Assembly: GCF_018604545.1 (NCBI RefSeq)
Contig: NZ_CP075896.1
Coordinates: 5,456,001-5,520,000, forward strand
Origin: Streptomyces koelreuteriae
Lineage (GTDB): Bacteria; Actinomycetota; Actinomycetes; Streptomycetales; Streptomycetaceae
Length of the DNA stretch: 64,000 nt
Reading direction: 5' to 3'
The position numbers were made by a program, and so were the translations under genes. The notes under the pieces are model-generated. The model was not told where the DNA came from and did not search any database. It saw nothing but the letters and a program-made list of their open reading frames with translations. This document shows positions 14,789-23,168 of the stretch, piece after piece; the stretch's first letter is position 1; every line of letters begins with the position of its first letter.

Positions 14789-15568
14789 ATGGGAACTGCG
14801 GCTGGAGGGGTCGGTTCCGGGCCTCGGTACGTACAGATCGCGGAAGAGATCGTGCAGCAGATCCGGGCGGGGGTTCTCAAGCCTGGAGACATGGTGCCGA
14901 GTGAGTCCGAGCTGGTGGAGCGCTACGGCGTGTCCGGCGGGACGATCCGTAAGGCCATGGTCGAGGTCCGGGGGAGTGGGCTGGTCGAGACCCGGCATGG
15001 CAAGGGCTCGATCGTGAAGAACCGGCCTCCCGTGCGGCATCGCTCCTCCGATCGCTTCCGGCGGTCGCTTCGGCAGGGAGGGCAGGCGGCCTACCTCGCG
15101 GAGTCCGCCCAGTCCGGCGCCACCGCCAAGGTCAGCGTCCTCTACATCGGGCCTATGGAAGCGCCCGAGGATGCCGCCGAACGTCTGGGTGTCCCCGCCG
15201 GCTCGCAGGTCCTGGCCCGTCGGCGCCTCTACTTCCGCAACGGCACCCCGGTCGAGACCGCCTCCTCCTACCTCCCCTGGGAGGTCGTGAAGGAGATCCC
15301 GGAGCTTTTCGCCGAGAACCCCGGTGGGGGTGGCATCTACGCCCGACTCGAAGAGCACGGGCATGAGTTCGCGGAGTTCGTCGAGACGCTGCAAGCGCGG
15401 CCGGCCTCCAAGGCGGAGGCCTCGGAGCTGGCGCTGAGCCCGGGTGCGCCGGTGGTTCACCTGATCCGGGAGGCCCGTACGACCGAGGGTCTCGTGGTCG
15501 AGGTGTGCGACACGCTCATGGCCGCTGACCAGTTCGTTTTCGAGTATCGGATCCCCGCCGCCGACTGA
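14789..15568 (+). CDS. GntR-family regulator, KorSA-like transfer repressor
   Basis: A 259-aa protein: GntR winged helix (YVQIAEEIVQQIRAGVLKPG, then PSESELVERYGVSGGTIRKA) and C-terminal UTRA domain ending in DQFVFEYRIPAAD. ATG at 14789 follows GGAAGGACT. In pSAM2, KorSA represses the transfer activator and itself. Here ACTCATGT-type sites lie before this gene and before the backbone operon (15621, 15657), supporting the same role as master repressor of the element. Confidence 0.88.
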   Translation: MGTAAGGVGSGPRYVQIAEEIVQQIRAGVLKPGDMVPSESELVERYGVSGGTIRKAMVEVRGSGLVETRHGKGSIVKNRPPVRHRSSDRFRRSLRQGGQAAYLAESAQSGATAKVSVLYIGPMEAPEDAAERLGVPAGSQVLARRRLYFRNGTPVETASSYLPWEVVKEIPELFAENPGGGGIYARLEEHGHEFAEFVETLQARPASKAEASELALSPGAPVVHLIREARTTEGLVVEVCDTLMAADQFVFEYRIPAAD

Positions 15569-15620
15569 CGCCCGCTCAACTTCCCGCAACCCGTCGCGAG
15601 TTCTTCTTCGCGGCGGGTTG

Positions 15621-15672
15621 ACTCATGTACAGGAGTGATGCACTCTTCTTCATGTCACTCATGTACATGAGT
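15621..15672. promoter_or_regulatory. KorSA-like operators upstream of the transfer operon
   Basis: ACTCATGTACAGGAGT (15621-15636) and the perfect 16-bp palindrome ACTCATGTACATGAGT (15657-15672) are 36 bp apart. They precede the gene at 15707 and share the half-site seen before the regulator. Binding by the GntR protein encoded next door is a strong inference. Confidence 0.75.
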
Positions 15673-15706
15673 GGCGGAGTTCAGCATCTATAGAGGAGTG
15701 ATCTCT

Positions 15707-16063
15707 GTGCGCCAGATTCCCGTCGACACCGCCGGTGCGGTCGTGATGGTTGCCAAGTCCCCGCAGGTCAAGGTCCGTGACCGTCGGACCGGTGAGGTCG
15801 CGACCGACATGGAGACCGGGGCGAAGCTGATGACGGTCGACGTGATGTTCGCGGCCAACGAGGAGGTGGAGATCCTTTCCGTCACCGTCCCGGAGCCCGG
15901 GATCACCGGCGAGCTGTCCATGGGCACGCCGGTCGCGCTCACCGGCCTGATCGCCCGGCCCTGGGAGAACGACTTCAACGGCCAGAAGCGGCACGGCATC
16001 GCGTTCCGTGCAGTCGCGGTCACCTCGCTCGCCGACGCCGCCGCAGGGTCCAAGGCGGCCTGA
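15707..16063 (+). CDS. Conserved AICE protein upstream of the transfer gene
   Basis: A 118-aa protein. GTG at 15707 follows GAGGAG by 8 bases; an earlier in-frame ATG-like start at 15671 falls in the operator. The sequence (RQIPVDTAGAVVMVAKSPQV, then TGEVATDMETG and HGIAFRAVAVTSLAD) is a beta-rich protein found in the same place in many Streptomyces AICEs, always before the FtsK-type gene. Its biochemical role is unknown. It is the first gene of the operator-controlled operon. Confidence 0.85.
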   Translation: MRQIPVDTAGAVVMVAKSPQVKVRDRRTGEVATDMETGAKLMTVDVMFAANEEVEILSVTVPEPGITGELSMGTPVALTGLIARPWENDFNGQKRHGIAFRAVAVTSLADAAAGSKAA

Positions 16064-16065
16064 TC

Positions 16066-17421
16066 ATGACCGCCTTCACGGTCACCCTGGTGCTGGTCGC
16101 CGCCGCCGTAGGACTCCTGCGGTGGCGGCGCCCCGCCTGGTACTGGTTGACCTTCGGGGTCACGCTGGCCGTGGTGCGGGTCCTGGCCCGGTACGGCTCG
16201 GTCATGGATGCGTGCGGGCTGACCGTTCCGCCTGCGCGGTGGCGGCTCGCCCTGGCCCGTGCCACCAACCGGCCATTACCGGAGGCCCGTTCCCCGCGCA
16301 TCCTCCGGCTGCGCCCGACTCGTACCGGCCTGGTCCTGCGGCTCAAGCTCCGGCCCGGGCAGGACGCCTTCGACCTCGCCGCCGCCTCGGACCGGCTTCG
16401 GCACTCGTTCTCGATGTACGGCGTAACCTCGCGTGAGCTGCGTTCTGGCGTCGTAGAGGTGCGGATGACCGGCTATGACGTACTCAAGCGGGTGCAGATG
16501 CCGACCGAGACAGACACCCGGCCGATGCGTGTGCCGGTCGCTCTGCGGCAGGACGGCTCAGTCCACTACCGCGACTACCGGGCGATACCCCACGCCCTCA
16601 CCCTCGGGGCCACGGAGTCCGGCAAGTCCGTCTATCAACGCAATCTTGTCGCCGGACTCGCCCCTATGGACGTTGCTCTCGTCGGCATCGACTGCAAGCA
16701 GGGGGTAGAGCTGTTCCCGCTGGCCCGTCGGTTCTCCGCACTGGCCGACGATCCCGACACCGCCGCCGAAGTGCTCGATGCGCTCGTGGTTCGGATGGAG
16801 CGCACCTATCAGCTCATTCGGGCTCAGCAGCGGATCGCCGCCGACGTGCCCGATGCGGAGATCGCCGCCGACATCTGGAACCTGCCGACCGACATGCGTC
16901 CCGTCCCGGTCGTGGTCCTGGTCGACGAGGTTGCCGAACTCGCCCTGTACGCCAACAAGGAGGAGGAGAAGCGCCGGGACCGCATCATCACCGCTCTGGT
17001 CCGCCTCGCCCAGCTCGGCCGCGCGGCCGGCATCTACCTCGAAATCTGCGCGCAGCGCTTCGGCTCCGAACTCGGCAAGGGCATCACCATGCTTCGCGCC
17101 CAGCTCACCGGCCGCACCGCTCACCGCGTCAATGACGAGACCTCCGCCAACATGGCCTTCGGCGACATCGCCCCGGACGCCGTCCTCGCCGCCATTCAGA
17201 TCCCGGCCGAGAAGCGGGGGCTCGCCATCGCGGGCGACTCCTCCGGTGGGTGGCACCGCATCCGGGCCCCGCATACCTCGCTCCGGCAGGCCGTGAACAT
17301 CTGCAACCGGCACGCCGACCGGACTCCGGACCTGCCCGAGCTGGCTCCCTACCGACCCGCTCTCTCTGGCCCCGCCGACGCTCCTGCGCAGCCGACTGAG
17401 CCTTCTCCGGCCACCGCCTGA
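16066..17421 (+). CDS. FtsK/SpoIIIE-type conjugative transfer ATPase (TraSA/TraB-like)
   Basis: A 451-aa protein. N-terminal membrane segments (about 1-45: FTVTLVLVAAAVGLLRW, YWLTFGVTLAVVRVL), Walker A GATESGKS (181-188) and Walker B VVVLVDE (282-288) followed by an Ala-rich AELALYANKEEE. Family knowledge: TraB-type proteins form hexamers that pump double-stranded DNA between mycelial cells and alone suffice for Streptomyces conjugation. Two bases separate it from the upstream gene. Length fits TraSA-like proteins. Confidence 0.92.
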   Translation: MTAFTVTLVLVAAAVGLLRWRRPAWYWLTFGVTLAVVRVLARYGSVMDACGLTVPPARWRLALARATNRPLPEARSPRILRLRPTRTGLVLRLKLRPGQDAFDLAAASDRLRHSFSMYGVTSRELRSGVVEVRMTGYDVLKRVQMPTETDTRPMRVPVALRQDGSVHYRDYRAIPHALTLGATESGKSVYQRNLVAGLAPMDVALVGIDCKQGVELFPLARRFSALADDPDTAAEVLDALVVRMERTYQLIRAQQRIAADVPDAEIAADIWNLPTDMRPVPVVVLVDEVAELALYANKEEEKRRDRIITALVRLAQLGRAAGIYLEICAQRFGSELGKGITMLRAQLTGRTAHRVNDETSANMAFGDIAPDAVLAAIQIPAEKRGLAIAGDSSGGWHRIRAPHTSLRQAVNICNRHADRTPDLPELAPYRPALSGPADAPAQPTEPSPATA

Positions 17422-17504
17422 CCTCTCGCACCTCCACCGGTCGGCGTGACCGTCTTCGCGCCAAGTCCCTACCCCCGCCATGCCCAAAGAAGGGAGAACC
17501 CGCC

Positions 17505-17708
17505 ATGTGTCCCAGCTGCGAGGACATCGCCCGGACCGTGCTCCTGCTCGGCCAACTCGCCCTGTACGCCGACATGGCTGGCGCCGACCTCGGCTTCGTG
17601 GAAGCCGTCAGCCCGTCCCTCGCCGTCTCGCTGCCCGAGCCGCCGCCCGGGATGTTTCCGGACGGCGACGACTCCGACGGTGGTCCCGCCTCCGCGGGTG
17701 ACTGCTGA
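17505..17708 (+). CDS. Small AICE protein
   Basis: A 67-aa protein with GAAGGGA upstream of ATG. It begins CPSCEDIARTV and ends in an acidic, Gly/Ser-rich tail (DGDDSDGG). The stop overlaps the ATG of the DUF2637 gene (17708). Similar short proteins sit between transfer and spread genes in related elements. Function unknown. Confidence 0.7.
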   Translation: MCPSCEDIARTVLLLGQLALYADMAGADLGFVEAVSPSLAVSLPEPPPGMFPDGDDSDGGPASAGDC

Positions 17709-18412
17709 TGGGCGCCCGTCACGGACTCCGTGTCGACGCGGTCCTGGTTCAGGCCGTGATTGCCGGTGCTCTGTCCTTCGCCCACCTGCACGACCTGGCC
17801 GCCGCTGCCGGTCAGGACGGCTGGAAGGCGTGGGCCTACCCGGTCAGTGTCGACCTGCTCCTGGTGGCCGCCTGGCGGCGCCTGCGCAGTGAGGGACCGT
17901 CCCGGCTGGCCTGGTGCTGGTTCCTCGTCGCACTGTTCGCGTCACTCGGCGCCAACGTGGCTACCGCCGGGTTCCTCGACCTGAACGACCCGCCCGCCCT
18001 CCTCCGCCTCGGCATCGCCGGTTGGCCTGCGGTCGCCTTTCTCGGTGGCACGCTCCTTGCCCACTCGGCAGCTGCGGAGTCGGAGCCGGTTACGGCGGCA
18101 CCCGTCGCGGACACGTCGCATGCTGAGCCCCCGGCCGAGCAGTCGGCACCGGATGCCCGACGCCCTTCGGCCACGGAAGCCATGCCTGAGCCTGACGTGG
18201 ACCCCGCCCTCGCCATGGCACCCGTCCCTCCAGCTTCGGATCCAGCCGCGGACTCCGTCCCTCAGGTCCCCGCCGTCCTGGTCGACCACGCCCGCAAGGT
18301 CGCCGACGAGTACCGCGCCCGTACCGGCGCCCCGATCGACCCCGACACCCTGCGCTCCCGCCTCGGCGTCCCGCCGCAGCTCGCCGAAGCCATCGCCGCC
18401 CAACTCACCTGA
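17708..18412 (+). CDS. DUF2637 membrane protein, spread (Spd) type
   Basis: A 234-aa protein. About residues 9-115 contain four hydrophobic segments with the DUF2637 pattern (VIAGALSFAHLHDLA, WAYPVSVDLLLVAAW, WCWFLVALFASLGANVATAG, AGWPAVAFLGGTLLAHS). The C-terminal half is a Pro/Ala-rich linker and a short helical domain (YRARTGAPIDPDTLRSRLGV). DUF2637 proteins accompany transfer genes in Streptomyces plasmids and AICEs and are linked to intramycelial spread. Confidence 0.85.
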   Translation: MGARHGLRVDAVLVQAVIAGALSFAHLHDLAAAAGQDGWKAWAYPVSVDLLLVAAWRRLRSEGPSRLAWCWFLVALFASLGANVATAGFLDLNDPPALLRLGIAGWPAVAFLGGTLLAHSAAAESEPVTAAPVADTSHAEPPAEQSAPDARRPSATEAMPEPDVDPALAMAPVPPASDPAADSVPQVPAVLVDHARKVADEYRARTGAPIDPDTLRSRLGVPPQLAEAIAAQLT

Positions 18413-18432
18413 CCAAGAAGAGAGGAAGACCG

Positions 18433-18627
18433 ATGACCCGTGACCCGGCAGATCTGACCGCTTCCGACTACCTCGACGGCGCCCGAGAGATGGCGGCTGC
18501 CAACCGGCCCTTCCTTGCGCACCTGCTCGCCGAGGAAGCCGCCCGGCGCACCGCCGACCCGGCCACCGCCGCCGGTCTCCGCGCCAGCTTCCCCGCCCCG
18601 ACCACGGCCCGAGAGGAAACCCACTGA
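18433..18627 (+). CDS. Small AICE protein
   Basis: A 64-aa, helical, Ala-rich protein (YLDGAREMAAANRPFLAHLL). ATG follows AGAGAGGAAGACCG. The stop lies one base before the ATG of the next gene. No known domain. Confidence 0.7.
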   Translation: MTRDPADLTASDYLDGAREMAAANRPFLAHLLAEEAARRTADPATAAGLRASFPAPTTAREETH

Positions 18628-18628
18628 C

Positions 18629-18820
18629 ATGCCCGCCCGCGACCACTTCCATTCCGTGATGCACATCGGCCCGGTACAGATCGGCACCCACCGCGACCGC
18701 AGTGGCCAGACCAAGCACGCCGCCGTGTGCACCGCCGACAACTGCGGCTGGTCGTCCGACTACTCCAGTCAGTCCGCCGCCCAGCTCGCTGCCCGCACCC
18801 ACCGCTGCCGCATCCGCTAG
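18629..18820 (+). CDS. Mobile element transfer protein (small Spd-operon protein)
   Basis: A 63-aa protein starting PARDHFHSVMHIGPVQIGTH and containing a C-x5-C and a final H-R-C, suggesting a zinc-binding site. Matches the short proteins annotated as mobile element transfer proteins in Streptomyces elements. GAGAGGAAAC lies upstream. Molecular role not established. Confidence 0.78.
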   Translation: MPARDHFHSVMHIGPVQIGTHRDRSGQTKHAAVCTADNCGWSSDYSSQSAAQLAARTHRCRIR

Positions 18821-18832
18821 GAGGCCCCCGCC

Positions 18833-18988
18833 ATGCAGGTCCCGCTCTGGCTCGCGCTGCTCGTCGTCGGCTACCTCGGCGTCAAGCTCATCCGGCCGCC
18901 CGCCTGGCTCATCGCCGTAATCCTGCTCGGCGGCTTCCTCCTCGCCGACAGCGTCCTCGCCCCGGCCCTCAACGCCCTCGTCAAGTAG
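18833..18988 (+). CDS. Very small membrane protein of the spread operon
   Basis: A 51-aa protein, almost entirely hydrophobic (VPLWLALLVVGYLGVKLI, AWLIAVILLGGFLLADSVL), with two membrane segments. ATG at 18833 is preceded by TAGGAGGCCCCCGCC. Proteins of this size and place are usual in AICE spread operons. Function unknown, probably acts with the DUF2637 and SpdD proteins in the membrane. Confidence 0.78.
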   Translation: MQVPLWLALLVVGYLGVKLIRPPAWLIAVILLGGFLLADSVLAPALNALVK

Positions 18989-19012
18989 TCCGCCCCCGAG
19001 AGGAGAGCACCA

Positions 19013-19330
19013 ATGCTTCGCCCGAAGATCCCCACCATGCCCACACCGACGGGCCTTAGCACCCGGCCCGCCGTCGTCGAGCCGACCACCGTCAGCCCGA
19101 ACGTAGAGACCCCGCCGGCCGCTCCGACAACTCCGGCGCCGTTCCGGCCCTCGGTCCAGCTCACCCCCGGCACCGCGCTCGCCCTCGTCGGCGGCGGTAC
19201 GGCCGTCGTCCTGGTCCTCGGTGCCGTCCTGGTCTCGCTGCTTCTGGCGGTCGCCATCACCGGCGCCTCGGTCGCCGTCTGCGCGGTCGTCCTGCGCTCC
19301 CTGCTCGCCTCCGACGCCAAGCGACGCTGA
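19013..19330 (+). CDS. SpdD-like spread protein
   Basis: A 105-aa protein. Pro/Thr-rich N-terminal 60 residues, then a strongly hydrophobic stretch (TALALVGGGTAVVLVLGAVLV, SLLLAVAITGASVAVCAVVL) and a basic end. This is the layout of SpdD-type plasmid spread proteins. GAGAGGAGAGCACCA precedes ATG. Thought to help move plasmid DNA across hyphal septa. Confidence 0.8.
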   Translation: MLRPKIPTMPTPTGLSTRPAVVEPTTVSPNVETPPAAPTTPAPFRPSVQLTPGTALALVGGGTAVVLVLGAVLVSLLLAVAITGASVAVCAVVLRSLLASDAKRR

Positions 19331-19418
19331 CCGGCCCCCGGGCGGCCTCGATACCGCCAAGCATCCGCCGCCCGGGCGCCGTCCCTGTCCGATCTCGCAA
19401 CCGGAAGGAACACCCAGC

Positions 19419-20825
19419 ATGGCCCACCGCGCCTCACCCGCGACACCGAGTGCGCCCACGCCAGACACATTGCTCGACCCGATCACTCTCGGGGACGTGC
19501 TCCGGGTGGCCTCGGCCTCCGACTACACCCGGTGGGAAGACCAGGTCCGCCGCACCGGCGGCTGCTCCGACCCCGTCCACCTCACCGGCTGGGTCATCCA
19601 GAAGGACAAGACCACCGGCGAGACCCTGCACCATTACTCCACCGCGAACGAGCCGGGCGGACGCCTCCGTCTCGCCTGCGGCAACCGCCGCGCATCCCGT
19701 TGCCCGGCCTGCGCTTGGACGTACGCGGGGGACACCTACCACCTCATCCGCGCCGGACTCGCCGGAGACGACCGACGCGACATCCCGGCCACCGTGCGCG
19801 ACCACCCGCGCGTCTTCGCCACCCTCACGGCACCGTCGTTCGGCCCGGTCCACAACCGCCCCGATCACGGCACCTGCCGCTGCGGCACCTCACACGCGTC
19901 CGACGCCCCAGAGCTGGGCACTGCCCTCGACCCGGACACCTACGACTACGCGGGCGCCGTGCTGTTCAACAACCACGCCGGACAGCTCTGGCAGCGCTTC
20001 ACCACCCGACTCCGCCGCGAACTCGCCGCCCGCGCCGGCCTGCCCCGCCGGGAACTCGCCGACCACCTTCGGGTCTCGTACGGCAAGGTCGCCGAGTTCC
20101 AGAAGCGCGGAGCCCTGCACTTCCACGCCGTCGTACGCCTCGACGGTCCGGAGGGGCCCGGGACGCCGCCGCCCACCTGGGCCACGGTCGACCTCCTCAC
20201 GGACGCGCTCCTCGCCGCCGCCGCGCATTCGTACACGTCGGTCTCGGTCCCGGCTGCCGGTGACCAGCCCACCCGGACGTTCCGATGGGGCCAGCAACTC
20301 GACGTGCGCCCGGTAAGGGCCTTCGGCGACGGCTCCGACATCACCGAACAGGCCGTCGCCTCGTACGTGGCCAAGTACGCCACCAAAGCCGCCGAGAACA
20401 CGGGGACCCTGGACCGCCGCATTGGTGAGCTCTCCGAGCTCGACCGCCATCAGGTCCCCGACCACACCCGACGTCTCATCACCGCGTGCCGCGACCTGGA
20501 CAGCCTCTACCCGGACCGGCGCCTCTGGGCCTGGGCGCACATGCTCGGCTTCCGCGGGCACTTCTCGTCCAAGTCGCGCACCTACTCCACGACTCTCGGC
20601 TCCCTCCGCCAGGAACGCTCCGACTACCGCGCCGCCCAAGAACGAGACGCTCTCGGCCTCGACGACCGCGAGCCGGACACCGTCCTGGTGCTGACGGACT
20701 GGCAGTACGTCGGCCACGGCCACTCGCCGGGTGAAGCCGCCCTCGCTGCGACCATCGCCCGTGACCTCAAGACCAACCGCGAGACCGCCCGCGATGCCCT
20801 CCTGACCGAAGGGAGCACGGAATGA
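19419..20825 (+). CDS. repSA: RepSA-type rolling-circle replication initiator
   Basis: A 468-aa protein. ATG at 19419 follows GGAAGGAACACCCAGC. HFH (234-236, in GALHFHAVV) is the metal-binding HUH motif, and Y316/Y320 (SYVAKYATK) are candidate nicking tyrosines. A Cys cluster near residue 90 (CGNRRASRCPAC) is typical of actinobacterial Rep. It would nick the double-strand origin of the excised circle before transfer. The stop overlaps xis (ATGA). Confidence 0.92.
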   Translation: MAHRASPATPSAPTPDTLLDPITLGDVLRVASASDYTRWEDQVRRTGGCSDPVHLTGWVIQKDKTTGETLHHYSTANEPGGRLRLACGNRRASRCPACAWTYAGDTYHLIRAGLAGDDRRDIPATVRDHPRVFATLTAPSFGPVHNRPDHGTCRCGTSHASDAPELGTALDPDTYDYAGAVLFNNHAGQLWQRFTTRLRRELAARAGLPRRELADHLRVSYGKVAEFQKRGALHFHAVVRLDGPEGPGTPPPTWATVDLLTDALLAAAAHSYTSVSVPAAGDQPTRTFRWGQQLDVRPVRAFGDGSDITEQAVASYVAKYATKAAENTGTLDRRIGELSELDRHQVPDHTRRLITACRDLDSLYPDRRLWAWAHMLGFRGHFSSKSRTYSTTLGSLRQERSDYRAAQERDALGLDDREPDTVLVLTDWQYVGHGHSPGEAALAATIARDLKTNRETARDALLTEGSTE

Positions 20826-21019
20826 CCACGGCCATCCGGTCACGCACCATGCTCACCCTCGCGGAGGTCTGCGAGGAACTGGCTGTCTCGCGCTCGACCT
20901 TCTACGACTGGCGGGCCAAGCGTCGCGCACCGCGCTGCATCAAGCTCCCGAACGGCGACCTCAGGATCCGGCGGAGCGACCTCGACCACTGGCTCGATGA
21001 CCGCGAGGACGCCGCCTGA
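20822..21019 (+). CDS. xis: Excisionase (Xis), MerR-like helix-turn-helix
   Basis: A 65-aa basic protein with a helix-turn-helix (LTLAEVCEELAVSRSTFYDW, then RIRRSDLDHWL) of the HTH_17 excisionase family. It overlaps repSA by 4 bases and int by one. Such proteins bend DNA at the att site and direct the integrase to excision. Confidence 0.92.
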   Translation: MTTAIRSRTMLTLAEVCEELAVSRSTFYDWRAKRRAPRCIKLPNGDLRIRRSDLDHWLDDREDAA

Positions 21020-22413
21020 TGGAGACGACGTACGACGTGAAGGTCTACAAGATCCTCACCTACAAGGGCGCCCGGAAGACCACATACACCGTGCGCTGGG
21101 TGGTCGCAGGGAAGCGCTGGCGTGAGCCCTTCGACACCGTCGCCCTCGCCGAAGGCTTCCGCTCCGAACTCATCCGGGCCACCGGCAAGGGCGAGGCATT
21201 CGTCATCGCCACCGGACTCCCGGTGTCCCACCGCTCCAAGTCGGCTGCCATGAGCTGGTACAAGTTCGCCGTCGAGTACGTGGATGCCCGGTGGCCGCAA
21301 ATCGGCGGCAATAGCCGCAAGAACATGGCCAAGACCCTGACGGCGACCACCATCGCGTTGCTGCGGGCCAAGCCCACTCAGTTCGCACCTGCGGCCGTGC
21401 GCTCCGCTCTGCGTGAGTGGGCGTTCAACACGAACCGACGCCCCGACGCACCCCGAGACGTGGTGGCCATCCTCCGATGGGTCGAGCGGAACTCCCTGCC
21501 CGTCTCGGCCTGGGAGGACCCGGAGAAGGTCGACCAGGTCCTGCGCGCCATCGACACGCGCCTCGACGGCAAGCAAGCGGCGGCCTGGTCCCGCAAGCGC
21601 AACCGCCGCATCCTCAACGTCGCCATGAAGTACGCGATCCGGCGGCGCATCCTGCGGACCAACCCGCTCCCCAAGGGGAAGGAGTCGACGGCCGTCGTGA
21701 AGACCACCAACGCCGTGGACAAGCGATCCCTGCTGAACCCTGAGCAGGCGGCAGCGATCCTCGACTGGATACGACGCCGGCCGCGCGGTGGTGAGCGACT
21801 TCACGCCTTCTTCGCCACGCTGTACTACTGCGGTCCACGGCCCGAGGAAGCCGTAGCGATGCGGGTGGAGGACGTGACCCTGCCCGAGCCCGACGCCGCC
21901 GACCAGTGGTGCGAGCTGCTGTTCCACACCGCGACCCCAGAGGTCGGAAAGCAGTGGACCGACACGGGGGAGATCCACGAACAGCGCGACCTGAAGGGCC
22001 GTGCGGAGGGTGAGACCCGCACTGTCCCGGGGCATCCAGCCCTCACGCGCATCCTTCGGCAGCACATCGAGGACGAAGAGCTCAAGCCGGGTGACCTGCT
22101 GTTCCAAGGCGAGTCTGGCGGCATCCTCGCCGGTTCAGTCATTCGTCGGGCATGGCGCAGCGCGCGCAAGGCTGTACTGCCCCCGCACGTCTTCGACTCG
22201 CCCACCGGCCGGCGCGTCTACGACAACCGGAACACGCGCCTGACGAAGTGGCTGAACGACGGGATACCGCCCGCCCAGGTGGCGGAGTGGGCCGGGAACA
22301 GCGTCGCCGTACTTCTCGCCACGTACGCCCGCTGCATCGACGGCCAGCTGCCGGACCTGAAGCGGCGGCTGGAAGCCGCGGGCGATCTGCCGGAGGTGCC
22401 TGGTGTTGGCTGA
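21019..22413 (+). CDS. int: Site-specific tyrosine recombinase (integrase)
   Basis: A 464-aa protein. Box I R274 (YYCGPRPEEAVAM), box II R404 and nucleophile Y436 (LLATYARCIDG) are present. Two positions usually occupied by His in this family are Asn (N405 in DNRNTRL, N427 in AGNSVAVLL). An N-terminal SAM-like arm-binding part precedes the core. It lies next to the tRNA-Arg att site, the usual AICE arrangement, and would catalyse recombination between the 64-bp repeats. Confidence 0.95.
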   Translation: METTYDVKVYKILTYKGARKTTYTVRWVVAGKRWREPFDTVALAEGFRSELIRATGKGEAFVIATGLPVSHRSKSAAMSWYKFAVEYVDARWPQIGGNSRKNMAKTLTATTIALLRAKPTQFAPAAVRSALREWAFNTNRRPDAPRDVVAILRWVERNSLPVSAWEDPEKVDQVLRAIDTRLDGKQAAAWSRKRNRRILNVAMKYAIRRRILRTNPLPKGKESTAVVKTTNAVDKRSLLNPEQAAAILDWIRRRPRGGERLHAFFATLYYCGPRPEEAVAMRVEDVTLPEPDAADQWCELLFHTATPEVGKQWTDTGEIHEQRDLKGRAEGETRTVPGHPALTRILRQHIEDEELKPGDLLFQGESGGILAGSVIRRAWRSARKAVLPPHVFDSPTGRRVYDNRNTRLTKWLNDGIPPAQVAEWAGNSVAVLLATYARCIDGQLPDLKRRLEAAGDLPEVPGVG

Positions 22414-22450
22414 TCCGTCGGCCGAGTTCGAACACCGGTGACAGCCGGAC

Positions 22451-22494
22451 AGCCCCGGAGTCCGCCCTCAATTATCGAGTGAGGCTCCGGGGCT
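22451..22494 (+). terminator. Terminator of the Rep-Xis-Int operon
   Basis: AGCCCCGGA ... TCCGGGGCT 9-bp outer stem, with further pairing inside (GCCCTCA/TGAGGC). It lies 37 bases after the int stop. A related hairpin is found at 23067-23110. Confidence 0.8.
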
Positions 22495-22549
22495 GACGTG
22501 TGCGTCCGGGCTCGTTGACGTCAGCCGACGGAAGAGGCGGCCTGGCTTA

Positions 22550-22903
22550 CTAAAGATCCGCCCAGGTATGCGGCTCCATATAGGCGTGCCACCCTCGGAA
22601 GAACCAGTCCGCCAGATCCGTCAGCCGCTCGATGCAGGCGGTGTAGTAGTCGGCCGGTTCCGGGCGAGGGAAGTTGGGGTGCGCCGTCCACGAGGGAACG
22701 TCCGTGGCCACGTGGTAGTAGCCCTCGGCCAGCCATCGGGGAAGCTCCTCGGCTTCCTGCCAGCGTGCACAGACAGTGCGCATGGCTTTCTCCAGCCGGG
22801 AGAAGGCGTCTCGATCCCAGACCAAATCGCTTCGCAGTCCCAGCAGGAAGCTCCCGGGCTCGGAACGGAACTCGTGCTCCAAGGTCTTCAAAGCTTGGTC
22901 CAT
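22550..22903 (-). CDS. Hypothetical protein
   Basis: A 117-aa protein. ATG at 22901-22903 gives MDQALKTLEHEFRSEPGSFL. It is helical and Trp/Tyr-rich (LPRWLAEGYYHVATDVPSW, DWFFRGWHAYMEPHTW). No domain is recognised. It lies between two related int-end/terminator sequences (22392-22494 and 22976-23110), so it may have been trapped between element remnants. Confidence 0.65.
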   Translation of the reverse strand: MDQALKTLEHEFRSEPGSFLLGLRSDLVWDRDAFSRLEKAMRTVCARWQEAEELPRWLAEGYYHVATDVPSWTAHPNFPRPEPADYYTACIERLTDLADWFFRGWHAYMEPHTWADL

Positions 22904-22959
22904 GGCGCAGATGCTGCCAGCCCACCGTCCACGCTTACAGGAGGGTGGGCTGGCTCTCA

Positions 22960-23110
22960 CCGGGAAGGCGACGGCCTGGAGGTGCCCGGCGCCGGCTGAT
23001 CCATCGGCCGAGAACTTCGACACGTATTCGACACGGCCACCCGCAAAAACCCGGTAACAGCCGGACAGCCCCGGAGCCCGCCCTTGATCATCAAGGGGGA
23101 GTCCGGGGCT
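22960..23110 (+). pseudogene. Relic of a second integrase 3' end plus its terminator
   Basis: About 22976-23110 repeats the end of int and its downstream DNA in diverged form. The last codons read GDGLEVPGAG-stop against GDLPEVPGVG-stop in int, followed by GGCTGATCC, GGCCGAG and GACAGCCGGACAGCCCCGGAG in both. It keeps CTTCGACACGTATTCGAC, which is absent after the intact int. It is the remnant of another integrase gene next to the same att site. Confidence 0.7.
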
Positions 23111-23112
23111 TC
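23067..23112 (+). terminator. Terminator of the relic integrase
   Basis: AGCCCCGGA / TCCGGGGCT outer stem with an inner CCCTTGA/TCAAGGG hairpin, then TTCGTC. Confidence 0.7.
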
Positions 23113-23148
23113 GTCGTACCGTCTGGCATGCACCCTGACCAGCAAAAA

Positions 23149-23168
23149 GCCCTCCCCAAAGGGAGGGC
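23149..23168 (-). terminator. Terminator of the tRNA-Arg gene (element-supplied copy)
   Basis: On the minus strand GCCCTCCC / GGGAGGGC with a short loop, then TTTTT. It lies 10 bases past the tRNA 3' end and so restores termination after integration. Confidence 0.75.

Noticed and set aside
14759..15589. Upstream extension of the NUDIX reading frame on the minus strand through 15589
   Set aside because: Runs antisense through the GntR gene and has no domain; the NUDIX protein starts at 14758.
17942..19486. Long minus-strand frame opposite the spread genes
   Set aside because: Composition artefact; the plus-strand genes there have ribosome binding sites and known families.
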